A stretch of DNA of 21,293 nucleotides. It comes from Crocinitomicaceae bacterium (GTDB lineage: Bacteria; Bacteroidota; Bacteroidia; Flavobacteriales_D; Sanyastnellaceae). The stretch covers positions 1-21,293 of the forward strand of contig JADLBA010000175.1 in assembly GCA_020848015.1 (NCBI GenBank), written 5' to 3'. Made by a program: the position numbers and the translations under genes. A model generated the notes under the pieces. The model had not been told where the DNA came from. It worked only from the letters and a program-made list of their open reading frames with translations, and ran no database searches. Shown here piece after piece: positions 6,889-14,868 of this stretch (position 1 is its first letter; every line of letters starts with the position of its first letter).

Positions 6889-9800
6889 ATGCAGAATAAA
6901 TCTTTCCTTTGGGTATTTGTAATACTACTAACTCTTACAGTACTTTATTCATTGTCTTTCGGGCTTGTTGCTCAGAGATTTGAGAAAAAAATATATGAGA
7001 TGGCTGTTGATTCGCTCAGCGGCCAGACCTTTGCAAGCGACGCAGAGAGAGATTCCTCTGTTAAGGCTCTGCAGGGGCGCATTCTGCGCGATAGCGCTGA
7101 CTCGAAAGTATATCCTGTTTTCGGGCACTCATACAATCACCTGAAGCAGAAAGAACTCAACTTAGGTCTCGACCTCAAGGGCGGAATGAGTATTACACTC
7201 GAAGTCTCGATTCCCGATCTCCTGATCTCATTAAGTAACAACAATCAGAACGCTATTTTCAGAAAAGCACTTGTAGATGCTACAGAGGCTCAGAAAAGTT
7301 CAGGGGCTGATTATATTACGCTTTTTGAAAACGCCTGGAAGAAGCAGAATCCCGACCCTAACATCTTGTGGCGTATATTCAACAATATTGAGACACAGGA
7401 GAAATTCAAACCGGAGACTCCCGACGATAAGGTAATTGCGATTCTCCGCAGCGAAGCTTCTACTGCAATCAACAGTACAGAAAATATTATCCGGAAAAGG
7501 ATAGACCAGTTCGGAGTGGCACAACCCAACGTTCAGAAACAATCGCTCAGCGGGCGTATTCTCGTAGAACTACCGGGTATTGAAGACCGCGAGCGCGTAC
7601 GCAAAAAGCTGAAGAGCACTGCTAACCTGGAGTTCTGGGACTGTTATTTCAATGATGAACTCGGTGAATACATGAAAAAAGCCAGCGAAGACCTCGGCAA
7701 GAAGTTGGCTCCGGATCTTTACGGAATTGCGGGTGTGCCTGTTCAGGACTCTCTTATTACCGACAGTACTTCTGTTGCGAAAACAGATTCTTTGACAAAT
7801 GGCGGAATAAAGCCCGATAGTCTCCTGACGAAGGAAGAGATTATCCGTAAATATCCGCTTACTCTGCTGGGTGCTGCTCCGGTGATGAATCGAACTCCGA
7901 TCATTGGTATTGCCAAGGCATCAGATACTTCAGCAGTGAACAGGCTTCTGCGGATGCCTGAAATGCGAAATGCCCTTCCGCTTGATGTGCGCCTGTTTTG
8001 GGCTGCGAAGGTGGAGAACAACCTTGTACCGCTCTACTGCATCAAAGACCCTTCCATGAAGGGCAAGGCTCCGCTCGATGGTAAAAGCATTACCGATGCG
8101 CGTCAGGATTTTGATCCGATTACCGGTGAGGTAACAGTTGAAATGACGATGGACAGCGAAGTGGGAACTCCGGTATGGAGACAGATGACCAAGAAAAATG
8201 CCTCTGACAACAAACGCCCGATTGCTATCGTGATGGATAATCTGGTTTATTCTGCACCTAATGTGAATTCTGAAATACCGAACGGTCGTTCGGTCATTAC
8301 GATGGGTAATAGCAAGGATCGTGAAAAATCAATTCAGGAGGCTGCTGACCTCGCAGGTCTGCTCGAGGCAGGATCGCTGCCGGCTCCCGCACGTATTATC
8401 AATGAAGAAGCGGTAGGCCCTACTCTTGGTGAGGAAAACATCAGAGCAGGAATGTTTTCTTTCTTTTTCGCCTTCCTGGTGACACTTATATATATGGTGT
8501 TCTACTATGCTTACGGGGGATTTGCAGCGGTTATTGCACTTTTGGCGAATCTTTTCTTCCTCGTAGGTGCATTGGTTTCAATTGGAACCTCACTGACCCT
8601 ACCGGGTATTGCGGGTATTGTGCTTACTATGGGGATGGCGGTAGATGCAAACGTGCTGATTTACGAGCGTGTAAAGGAGGAACTGCGATTGGGTAAAGCT
8701 ATGGCACAAGCCCTGAAGGAAGGGTATTCGAAGGCATATTCGGCTATCCTCGATGGAAATATTACCACCCTTCTCACGGGGATCGTATTGTTTGTAATAG
8801 GTACAGGGCCGATCAGGGGTTTTGCCACTACTCTTATCATTGGTATTTTCACTACGCTTTTTACAGCGATCATCATTTCAAAACTGGTGGTCTATATGCG
8901 TTATGAAAAGAAAAAGAAAGTATCTTTTGCCAACAAAATCACTGAGCGCTGGTTCACCAACGTTCACTATGACTTTCTGACAAAGAGAAAGGTATTTTAT
9001 GCCATATCAATCATTGTTATCGGTGCAGGAATCGTAAGTATTTCTGTACGAGGATTTAATCAGGGTGTGGATTTTAAAGGAGGAAATTCATTCACTGTTT
9101 CTTTTGCAGAGCAGGTCAACCCGGACATTGTACGCGAGCATGTTTCTGCCCTTCTTGTGGATGATAATGGTAATCCGGGTGCACCTATAGTTCAATCCAT
9201 CGGAAGTACCGGAAAAGAACTGAAGGTAACCACCAGCTACCTGATCAACAGCACAGACCCGAATACCGGCGATCTTATTACTGAAAAAATGAATGAAGCT
9301 CTTTCTGCTACCGGTCTTGCTTACAAGATTGATTCTTCTTTCAGGGTGGACTCAACTATGAGCGATGATTTCCGCTCACAGGCTATTTGGTCAACCATTA
9401 TCTCTTTGATTGCAATCGGCCTCTATATTTTCGTGCGGTTCCATAAGTTTGAATATGCAGTAGGTGTTTCGGTTGCGCTTATCCATGATGTGCTTTTTGT
9501 TCTGGGGCTTTTCTCGCTGCTGAATGGCTTTGTTCCCTTCTCGCTGGAAATTAACCAGGTGTTCATTGCTTCTATTCTTACGGTAGCAGGATATTCGATC
9601 AACGATACGGTGGTAATTTTTGACCGTGTTCGTGAATACCTCAAAATTCATAGGTCTCCGGAAATGAAGAAGACTTTGAATGATGCGATCAACAGTACTC
9701 TGGGGCGTACTATGAATACCAGCCTTACCACGCTTCTGACATTAGTAGTTATGTTTTTCTTTGGCTCCGATGACATCAAAGGATTCTGCTTCGCATTGAT

Positions 9801-9936
9801 CATGGGTATCATTGTGGGTACTTATTCTTCGGTATTTGTTGCAACTCCACTTCTCCTCGATCTGCAGAAGGAGAAAAAAGGATCTGCAAACAGTGCCCAG
9901 GTTTCTGGTAAAAAAATTGCCCCCTCCAAGGCGTAA
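6889..9936 (+). CDS. secDF: Fused protein translocase subunit SecDF
   Basis: SecDF uses the proton gradient to help pull proteins through SecYEG on the periplasmic side. This 1015-residue protein fuses SecD and SecF, as usual in Bacteroidetes. The N-terminal membrane segment is at about 7-27, and LGLDLKGG at 92-99 is the SecD signature. A long periplasmic part follows with a serine/threonine/aspartate-rich insert near 290-320. The SecD membrane block contains VDANVLIYERV, in which D586 is the likely proton-relay aspartate. The SecF half starts near 700 with DFKGG at 728-732 and has INDTVVIFDRVRE at about 904-916. The ATG at 6889 is preceded in frame by a stop, so the start is secure. A strong terminator follows. 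Confidence 0.97.
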   Translation: MQNKSFLWVFVILLTLTVLYSLSFGLVAQRFEKKIYEMAVDSLSGQTFASDAERDSSVKALQGRILRDSADSKVYPVFGHSYNHLKQKELNLGLDLKGGMSITLEVSIPDLLISLSNNNQNAIFRKALVDATEAQKSSGADYITLFENAWKKQNPDPNILWRIFNNIETQEKFKPETPDDKVIAILRSEASTAINSTENIIRKRIDQFGVAQPNVQKQSLSGRILVELPGIEDRERVRKKLKSTANLEFWDCYFNDELGEYMKKASEDLGKKLAPDLYGIAGVPVQDSLITDSTSVAKTDSLTNGGIKPDSLLTKEEIIRKYPLTLLGAAPVMNRTPIIGIAKASDTSAVNRLLRMPEMRNALPLDVRLFWAAKVENNLVPLYCIKDPSMKGKAPLDGKSITDARQDFDPITGEVTVEMTMDSEVGTPVWRQMTKKNASDNKRPIAIVMDNLVYSAPNVNSEIPNGRSVITMGNSKDREKSIQEAADLAGLLEAGSLPAPARIINEEAVGPTLGEENIRAGMFSFFFAFLVTLIYMVFYYAYGGFAAVIALLANLFFLVGALVSIGTSLTLPGIAGIVLTMGMAVDANVLIYERVKEELRLGKAMAQALKEGYSKAYSAILDGNITTLLTGIVLFVIGTGPIRGFATTLIIGIFTTLFTAIIISKLVVYMRYEKKKKVSFANKITERWFTNVHYDFLTKRKVFYAISIIVIGAGIVSISVRGFNQGVDFKGGNSFTVSFAEQVNPDIVREHVSALLVDDNGNPGAPIVQSIGSTGKELKVTTSYLINSTDPNTGDLITEKMNEALSATGLAYKIDSSFRVDSTMSDDFRSQAIWSTIISLIAIGLYIFVRFHKFEYAVGVSVALIHDVLFVLGLFSLLNGFVPFSLEINQVFIASILTVAGYSINDTVVIFDRVREYLKIHRSPEMKKTLNDAINSTLGRTMNTSLTTLLTLVVMFFFGSDDIKGFCFALIMGIIVGTYSSVFVATPLLLDLQKEKKGSANSAQVSGKKIAPSKA

Positions 9937-9954
9937 AAAAAATAGAAGTAAAAT

Positions 9955-9983
9955 AAAAGCCGCCCTGACAGAGCGGCTTTTTT
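9955..9983. terminator. Bidirectional terminator between secDF and the FMN reductase
   Basis: AAAAGCCGC (9955-9963) pairs perfectly with GCGGCTTTT (9973-9981) around a 9-base loop, with T's continuing to 9983. On the minus strand the stem is followed by TTTTATTTT. It lies between two convergent genes and can end transcripts from both sides. Confidence 0.85.
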
Positions 9984-10013
9984 AATGAATAAATTTTTTG
10001 TTTCTGATATTTT

Positions 10014-10586
10014 TTATGGATTAGTATAAACCTGCATCCGGTTATTCGCTTCTATGTGCCACAATAATTCTGAAAGAAATACTTTTGCTCTTTTATGCAC
10101 TCCGTCGGGGTCGGCAGGCACCCCATTTTCATCAAAGACCTCCTGAGCTTTTGGAACGGGAAACATGGCAGGAACTGTACAGGCGCGAATCTTCCAAAGC
10201 GAAAACTGCAACGAGGTAATGACTTGTGTTCCGCCGAAAATTCCATCGGAAACCGTAGAAATAGCTACCGGCTTTCGTCTCCACTCATTGTAAAGGATAT
10301 CCACGGCATTTTTCAAAGATGCGGGGTAGCCACCATTGTATTCTGGCGTTACAATGATGACTCCGGAGGAAGACTTTATTTTCTCTGAAAATTGTATAGC
10401 AGAGGGCAAAGGGGCTTCCTGGAGCCATAGTCTTTCATCGAAAATTGGAAACGAATATTCGTTCAGGTCAAGAATTTCAACGGAAGCAAGATGGTTTTCT
10501 TCGATGTATTTTTTAAAAAACAGCGCTACACGATGGCTGTTTCGTTCTTTTCGCACACTGGAAGAAATAATCGAAATATGTGGCAT
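10014..10586 (-). CDS. NADPH-dependent FMN reductase-like flavoprotein
   Basis: The 190-residue protein has the flavodoxin-like fold of the NADPH-dependent FMN/quinone/azo reductase family. Near the N-terminus SSSVRKERNSHRVA (8-21) is the FMN-phosphate loop, and PEYNGGYP at 81-88 followed by SLKNAVD is the family signature. Such enzymes reduce FMN, quinones, chromate or azo compounds; the physiological substrate cannot be read from sequence. It is convergent with secDF across a shared terminator. The upstream 271 bases (10587-10857) contain no gene I recognise, only the terminator of the nifU-like gene and presumably this gene's promoter, for which no clear TAnnTTTG box is visible. Confidence 0.88.
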   Translation of the reverse strand: MPHISIISSSVRKERNSHRVALFFKKYIEENHLASVEILDLNEYSFPIFDERLWLQEAPLPSAIQFSEKIKSSSGVIIVTPEYNGGYPASLKNAVDILYNEWRRKPVAISTVSDGIFGGTQVITSLQFSLWKIRACTVPAMFPVPKAQEVFDENGVPADPDGVHKRAKVFLSELLWHIEANNRMQVYTNP

Positions 10587-10781
10587 AAAAAAAATCTTTT
10601 CTTCTTACGGAAGTGGTATGTAAAGTACGCCTCATATCCTTTTGTAATTGGTATTGACATTCGCAATATCAAAAGAGCAGGTGAGTACTGTGGCGTTGGA
10701 GACTGCATCTTTCCCTATAGTAGTTGTTGTATTTTCAAAACAGCATATTTTGGTTAATAGTGATCAATTTAATAAAAAACG

Positions 10782-10803
10782 AAAAAAGCAATACCACCAT
10801 TGC
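10782..10803 (-). terminator. Terminator after the mrp-nifU pair
   Basis: On the minus strand GCAAT (10803-10799) pairs with ATTGC (10792-10788) around a 6-base loop and is followed by TTTTTT (10787-10782). The stem is short, but the T-run is good and it lies 55 bases after the nifU-like stop. Confidence 0.6.
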
Positions 10804-10857
10804 GTGGATTCACTTGTTTGGAAAAAGAGCTATCCCCCGTTTTTAAAACTCGCTGAC

Positions 10858-11103
10858 TTAGGGAAGATTGATCGCTTCAACGTTTCGGATTTGCGGCACC
10901 GCAGCTTTGATCGCTTCTTCTACGCCTGCTTTCATCGTCATCATACTCATGTGGCAAGTTGTACAGGCTCCCAGCAATTCTACCCGTGCTGTCCCATCGT
11001 CAGTGATTTCAACCAAGGATATTCCGCCCCCGTCGGCTTCGAGATAAGGGCGAATACTTCCGAGTGATGCATTTACTTTATCAAATAATTCTTTTTTTGA
11101 CAT
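10858..11103 (-). CDS. NifU-like C-terminal domain protein (Fe-S scaffold/carrier)
   Basis: The 81-residue protein is a stand-alone Nfu domain. It has the pattern RPYLEADGGGISL early, then GACTTCHMS, where C47 and C50 form the CxxC that holds a bridging 4Fe-4S cluster in dimers. Proteins of this family carry clusters to target enzymes. Its ATG is only 6 bases after the stop of mrp, a second Fe-S carrier candidate, so the two are co-transcribed and probably act in the same cluster-delivery step. Transcription seems to end at the hairpin 55 bases downstream. Confidence 0.93.
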   Translation of the reverse strand: MSKKELFDKVNASLGSIRPYLEADGGGISLVEITDDGTARVELLGACTTCHMSMMTMKAGVEEAIKAAVPQIRNVEAINLP

Positions 11104-11109
11104 AGCTGA

Positions 11110-12213
11110 TCAGTTGGTGTTTGGCTGTGTTACCGTCTTTTTTACTCTGAAGGGAAGCATACGCATCTCGCGCTCAAAGTTAGCTAAGAATTCATCCAGG
11201 AAAACGGAAGAAGCAGTATCCTGCTGCAAAATGGCCGGTCGCCCGGCATCTCCTGATTCGCGGATACTCTGAATTAATGGCAGGTGGCCGAGGAAAGGAA
11301 TTTTCAGATCATCGGCAAGATTTTTCGCCCCATCTTTTCCAAAGAGAAAATAGCGATTTTCGGGGAGTTCTTTGGGAGTAAACCAGGACATATTTTCTAC
11401 GATACCAATAATCGGGATATTGATAGCGGGAAGTTGAAACATAGCCACTCCCTTTTTTGCATCGGCAAGAGCCACTTCCTGTGGTGTGCTAACGATTATA
11501 GCACCGGTCAGCGGTATGGACTGAACAATAGAAAGATGCACGTCACCAGTGCCGGGAGGAAGATCTACTACGAGGTAGTCGAGTTTCCCCCAGTTTCCGT
11601 CATTGATCAACTGGTTCAATGCCTTGGTGGCCATAGGGCCTCTCCATACTACCGCCTGATTAACTTCTGCAAAAAATCCGATGGAGAGTACTTTCACCCC
11701 GTATTGCTCAACCGGTTGTATCAGATTTTTTCCGTTTACCTCTACAATGGCGGGCTTTTCGTGTACAATATCAAACATGGTAGGCGCAGAGGGACCATAG
11801 ATATCCGCGTCGAGCATTCCAACAGCAAAGCCTTTTTTAGCCAATCCCACAGCGAGATTCACGGATACAGTACTTTTTCCGACACCTCCTTTGCCGGAAG
11901 CTACGGCGATGATGTTTTTCACTCCGGGCAATACTTTACGCAACTCTCCATTGCGCTCGTCGCTGCCGATCGGCAGCACTTCTATTTCAACTTTCCACTC
12001 ATTGCCTATCACACGGTGAATAGCAAACTCGCAGGCCTCCTTCATCCTCATTCGTGCGTGCATAGCGGGGTTACTGACCTTTACTTCGAGAATTATTGCA
12101 CCGTCTTTTACATCAATGATTTTTACCAGACCTAATGATACGATGTCTTTTTTGAGATCGGGCTCAATTATATTGGACAGTGCATTGAACACTGACTCAC
12201 GTGATATCTTCAT
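11110..12213 (-). CDS. Mrp/ApbC-family P-loop ATPase with N-terminal MIP18 (DUF59) domain
   Basis: The 367-residue protein has an N-terminal MIP18/DUF59 domain (about 1-80) and a ParA/Mrp ATPase domain with the deviant Walker A GKGGVGKS at 107-114, a DADIYGPSAP switch I segment and VDLPPGTGD. Related proteins carry iron-sulfur clusters to apo-enzymes. The only cysteine in the whole chain is C61, so the C-terminal CxxC that bridges a cluster in NBP35/ApbC is absent; the matching segment reads ENMSWFTPKELPENR. The nifU-like gene 6 bases downstream has its own CxxC. A box GAACTTTG on the minus strand (12245-12238), one mismatch from TAnnTTTG, may be the -7 element. The start is the only plausible ATG. 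Confidence 0.93.
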   Translation of the reverse strand: MKISRESVFNALSNIIEPDLKKDIVSLGLVKIIDVKDGAIILEVKVSNPAMHARMRMKEACEFAIHRVIGNEWKVEIEVLPIGSDERNGELRKVLPGVKNIIAVASGKGGVGKSTVSVNLAVGLAKKGFAVGMLDADIYGPSAPTMFDIVHEKPAIVEVNGKNLIQPVEQYGVKVLSIGFFAEVNQAVVWRGPMATKALNQLINDGNWGKLDYLVVDLPPGTGDVHLSIVQSIPLTGAIIVSTPQEVALADAKKGVAMFQLPAINIPIIGIVENMSWFTPKELPENRYFLFGKDGAKNLADDLKIPFLGHLPLIQSIRESGDAGRPAILQQDTASSVFLDEFLANFEREMRMLPFRVKKTVTQPNTN

Positions 12214-12242
12214 TATTTAATAACCTTTTTCATTAGACAAAG

Positions 12243-12269
12243 TTCGCATGAGTAAAGGGAAAATGCGAA
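12243..12269. repeat. 7-bp inverted repeat between mrp and the alkyltransferase-like gene
   Basis: TTCGCAT (12243-12249) and ATGCGAA (12263-12269) form a perfect inverted repeat with a 13-base spacer in the divergent intergenic region. The left arm overlaps the possible mrp -7 box. This spacing suits a dimeric regulator's operator, but no regulator is identified and chance is possible. Confidence 0.3.
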
Positions 12270-12311
12270 TAATTCCAAAAATTTTAGATGAATAAACCAA
12301 AAATTAGAAAC

Positions 12312-12319
12312 TACCTTTG
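12312..12319 (+). promoter_or_regulatory. Putative -7 box of the alkyltransferase-like gene
   Basis: TACCTTTG matches TAnnTTTG exactly and ends only 8 bases before the GTG start, which predicts an mRNA with almost no leader. No convincing -33 element is visible. Confidence 0.5.
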
Positions 12320-12327
12320 GAGCAATA

Positions 12328-12654
12328 GTGGAAAGAAGTAGTTTTTATGACGATGTGTATGAAGTGGTTCGGCTTATTCCCAAGGGGAGAGTGACCACCT
12401 TTGGTGCAATTGCGAGGTACCTTGGCACCGGTCTCAGCAGCAGGATGGTGGGCTGGGCTTTGAAGGCTTCACCTCAGGGAGTGCCAGCGCACCGCGTAGT
12501 GAACAGAGCAGGCATACTGTCGGGGAAACATCATTTCGGTCATCCCTGCCGGATGCAGGAATTACTCGAAGAAGAGGGGGTGCGAGTGGTGAATGACGAG
12601 GTGCAGAATTTTTCCGGATTATTGTGGGATCCACAATCGCTCTCGTTAGAGTAA
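12328..12654 (+). CDS. Alkyltransferase-like protein (MGMT family, no reactive cysteine)
   Basis: The 108-residue protein corresponds to the DNA-binding C-terminal domain of O6-alkylguanine-DNA alkyltransferase. It shows KGRVTTFGAIARYL (19-32), SSRMVG with the R39 that acts as the base-flipping arginine finger, and VPAHRVVN at 52-59. In active enzymes the last motif is PCHR; here A54 replaces the methyl-accepting cysteine. Such alkyltransferase-like proteins bind alkylated guanine and pass it to nucleotide excision repair rather than repairing it. The GTG at 12328 is chosen because it follows a TAnnTTTG box and the family begins at about this point; no in-frame ATG is near. Divergent from mrp. 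Confidence 0.88.
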   Translation: MERSSFYDDVYEVVRLIPKGRVTTFGAIARYLGTGLSSRMVGWALKASPQGVPAHRVVNRAGILSGKHHFGHPCRMQELLEEEGVRVVNDEVQNFSGLLWDPQSLSLE

Positions 12655-12753
12655 GTGTCGCACACAATCAGTAACAAAATCAATGGGAAAGGAATACAAG
12701 TCAATTGATTTTTCTGTGTATTTAAGGAATACCCATTGTATTATCTTGGCGTT

Positions 12754-13275
12754 ATGAATCGTTGTGCAATTATATTTTTTTTCATCATTCAGCAGGTGTT
12801 CTCTTTTGCTCAACTTGTGACAGAAAAGGATGTCTCACCCAGTTACAGGGTTGTTTTTTTTATTTCACCCTCCTGTAAAATTTGTCAATACTATGCGCTT
12901 CCGTTTCGAGACTTTTACCACAACTATCATGCTGATGGTTTTCGCTTTGAAGCGTTCGTTCCGAGCAAACAATTTTCTGAAGAAGATGTGCAGGAATTCA
13001 AAAAAAAATACCGCATACCATTTTCTGTAAGTAAGGATACGATGGCATTGCACAATCAATGGGATGCTACCATTACTCCAGAAGTTTTTGTGCTGAATAA
13101 AAACGATGAAATACTTTACCACGGGCGCATTGATGATTCTTACCAGGCAATTGGAAAGAGAAGGCAGGTAGTTCAGAACCACGAACTCCAATCCGTGCTC
13201 GACAGGCTTGCAGGTGGTGAAACGGGGCCTTTTGAGAATGAACCCGCAGTTGGATGTCTGATTGAAAAGTACTGA
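12754..13275 (+). CDS. Secreted thioredoxin-like/redoxin-domain protein
   Basis: The 173-residue protein begins with a signal peptide (MNRCAIIFFFIIQQVFSFAQ, cleavage near 19-20). The thioredoxin-like domain has SPSCKICQYY with C41 and C44 as the redox pair, then a cis-proline region at ITPEVFVL and a YHGRIDDSY segment. A third cysteine, C168, lies in GCLIEKY at the very C-terminus. The RIDD and terminal GC-hydrophobic pattern is one I associate with redoxin domains linked to copper monooxygenase-like proteins. It lies 34 bases before such a gene, so both are probably co-transcribed and act outside the cytoplasm together. ATG 12754 is preferred to an upstream TTG (12736) because it starts the signal peptide cleanly and follows a TATCTTGG box (12742-12749). 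Confidence 0.85.
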   Translation: MNRCAIIFFFIIQQVFSFAQLVTEKDVSPSYRVVFFISPSCKICQYYALPFRDFYHNYHADGFRFEAFVPSKQFSEEDVQEFKKKYRIPFSVSKDTMALHNQWDATITPEVFVLNKNDEILYHGRIDDSYQAIGKRRQVVQNHELQSVLDRLAGGETGPFENEPAVGCLIEKY

Positions 13276-13309
13276 TGAAAAAAATGATTTCTGACAAATA
13301 CTCACGGCA

Positions 13310-14863
13310 ATGAAAAAAATAATTTTTGTTCTGGCCACACTTCTGCAGTTAGTTGTATCGGCACAGGTTAATTTCAGCGAACACATTGCCCCGATCATTT
13401 TTGATCACTGTACGAAATGCCACCGCGAAGGCGAGATTGGGCCTATGCCACTCACCACTTATGAGGAGGTGTATGCATACGCGGGTAATATTGAATATGT
13501 GACGAGCATTCGCAATATGCCGCCATGGATGCCCGATCATAATTACAGCTCATTTAGAGATGAAAATTGGTTGTCGGAAGAGGAGATCAACCTGATCAGT
13601 GAGTGGGTAGAAAATGAAATGCCGCAGGGAGACCCTGAATTACAACCGCCGGCTCCTGTTTTCCCCAGTGGTTCACAGATCGGTGTTCCTGATCTGGTAC
13701 TCACGATGGCCGAGCCTTACCTTCATCACGGTTTAAATGCCGATCAGTACCAGATTTTTGTTATTCCTACCGGTATGACGGAGGATAAAGATATTGAGGC
13801 AATTGAAGTAAGAGCGGATAATAAATCAATCTGTCATCATGCGATACTTGGCATAGATACTACCGGCACTGCTGCAACGTTAGATGCGGACGATGAAGAG
13901 TACGGATACACCCAGTTCGGCGGATATGGTTTTGATCCGGCAGATCCTTTTTTCGGCGCTTGGGTACCCGGCGCAAATCCGCTCGTTTACCCGCCAACTA
14001 TTGGAAAAAAAATATTTGCCGGAGCCGATCTTTTATTGCAAATGCACTATGGACCCTCCAGCATTGATCAAACCGATCAGACTTCAGTCAATATCTTTTT
14101 CGCAGATGATCCCATTCAGCGCTATGTAGTCACTTATCCTATCAGCCCTAACGACCTTGACCAACCTTTCGTTATTCCCCCAAATACAGTGAAGACTTTT
14201 CACGGTAAAGTGGAAGTCCCTTTCAGTGTATCGTTGATCGGTGTGGCTCCGCACGGACATCTTTTGTGCTCAAGCTATGAAGTTTATGCGGTGAGTCCGA
14301 ATGAACAGGATACCATTCCGATGATTCATATTCCCGAATGGAACTTTAACTGGCAGGGACTTTATGCATATCCGAACATGAAATTGATACCGCAGGGATA
14401 TACTGTTCATTGCATTGGTACTTTTGACAATACAGCAAACAACCCTTCGAATCCGAACATCCCGCCAGAGTGGGTTTCATGGGGCGAAAGCACCTATGAT
14501 GAGATGTACCTCTGTTTTCTCCAGTTTGTTCCTTATCATGCCGGTGATGAAAATATTTCGCTTGCGGCAGCGAATGAAGCGGATATGATGGTTTACCCCG
14601 CTACACAACTTTTTCCGAGTTATCCAAACCCGGCGAGAGAGAAGGTTACGATCGGATTCAGTCTTGCAACACCGGAAAAAGTTGAACTCTCATTATTTGA
14701 TACACAGGGAAAGCTAGTGAAAAAATTGGTGAACAACACGATGTATCCTACCGGGAGGCATAAAGTGAGTGTACCGGTGGGAGATGTTTCTGACGGCCTT
14801 TACGTTGTACATCTGAGGGCAGGGGCAACGACACAGAGCCAGCAGTTGCTGATCACGCCGTAG
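13310..14863 (+). CDS. Secreted cytochrome c / copper type II monooxygenase-like protein with T9SS sorting domain
   Basis: The 517-residue protein has four parts. A signal peptide covers about 1-19. A small cytochrome c-like domain has the heme motif CTKCH at 34-38 and an NMPPWMPD segment that may give the axial methionine. A central region resembles the two copper domains of peptidylglycine alpha-hydroxylating monooxygenase: H176-H177 and H246 would bind CuH, and H315, H317 and M399 would bind CuM. The last ~85 residues (from FPSYPNPAREKV) are a type A T9SS sorting domain, so the protein is exported through type IX secretion to the cell surface or medium. The substrate is unknown. A thioredoxin-like gene lies 34 bases upstream. 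It is convergent with trmB, with 5 bases between the stops. Confidence 0.87.
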   Translation: MKKIIFVLATLLQLVVSAQVNFSEHIAPIIFDHCTKCHREGEIGPMPLTTYEEVYAYAGNIEYVTSIRNMPPWMPDHNYSSFRDENWLSEEEINLISEWVENEMPQGDPELQPPAPVFPSGSQIGVPDLVLTMAEPYLHHGLNADQYQIFVIPTGMTEDKDIEAIEVRADNKSICHHAILGIDTTGTAATLDADDEEYGYTQFGGYGFDPADPFFGAWVPGANPLVYPPTIGKKIFAGADLLLQMHYGPSSIDQTDQTSVNIFFADDPIQRYVVTYPISPNDLDQPFVIPPNTVKTFHGKVEVPFSVSLIGVAPHGHLLCSSYEVYAVSPNEQDTIPMIHIPEWNFNWQGLYAYPNMKLIPQGYTVHCIGTFDNTANNPSNPNIPPEWVSWGESTYDEMYLCFLQFVPYHAGDENISLAAANEADMMVYPATQLFPSYPNPAREKVTIGFSLATPEKVELSLFDTQGKLVKKLVNNTMYPTGRHKVSVPVGDVSDGLYVVHLRAGATTQSQQLLITP

Positions 14864-14868
14864 AATCC

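Noticed and set aside
10587..10857. tRNA or small RNA gene in the 271-base gap
   Set aside because: No cloverleaf or T-loop sequence (GGTTCGAAT-like) is visible; only the minus-strand terminator is supported.
10648..11067. 139-codon plus-strand open frame across the intergenic region into the nifU-like gene
   Set aside because: Its second half is antisense to the nifU-like gene, it has no recognised motif, and a terminator for the opposite strand lies inside it.
11284..12135. 283-codon plus-strand open frame opposite mrp
   Set aside because: It mirrors the coding frame of a clear Mrp gene and has no domain pattern or start signal.
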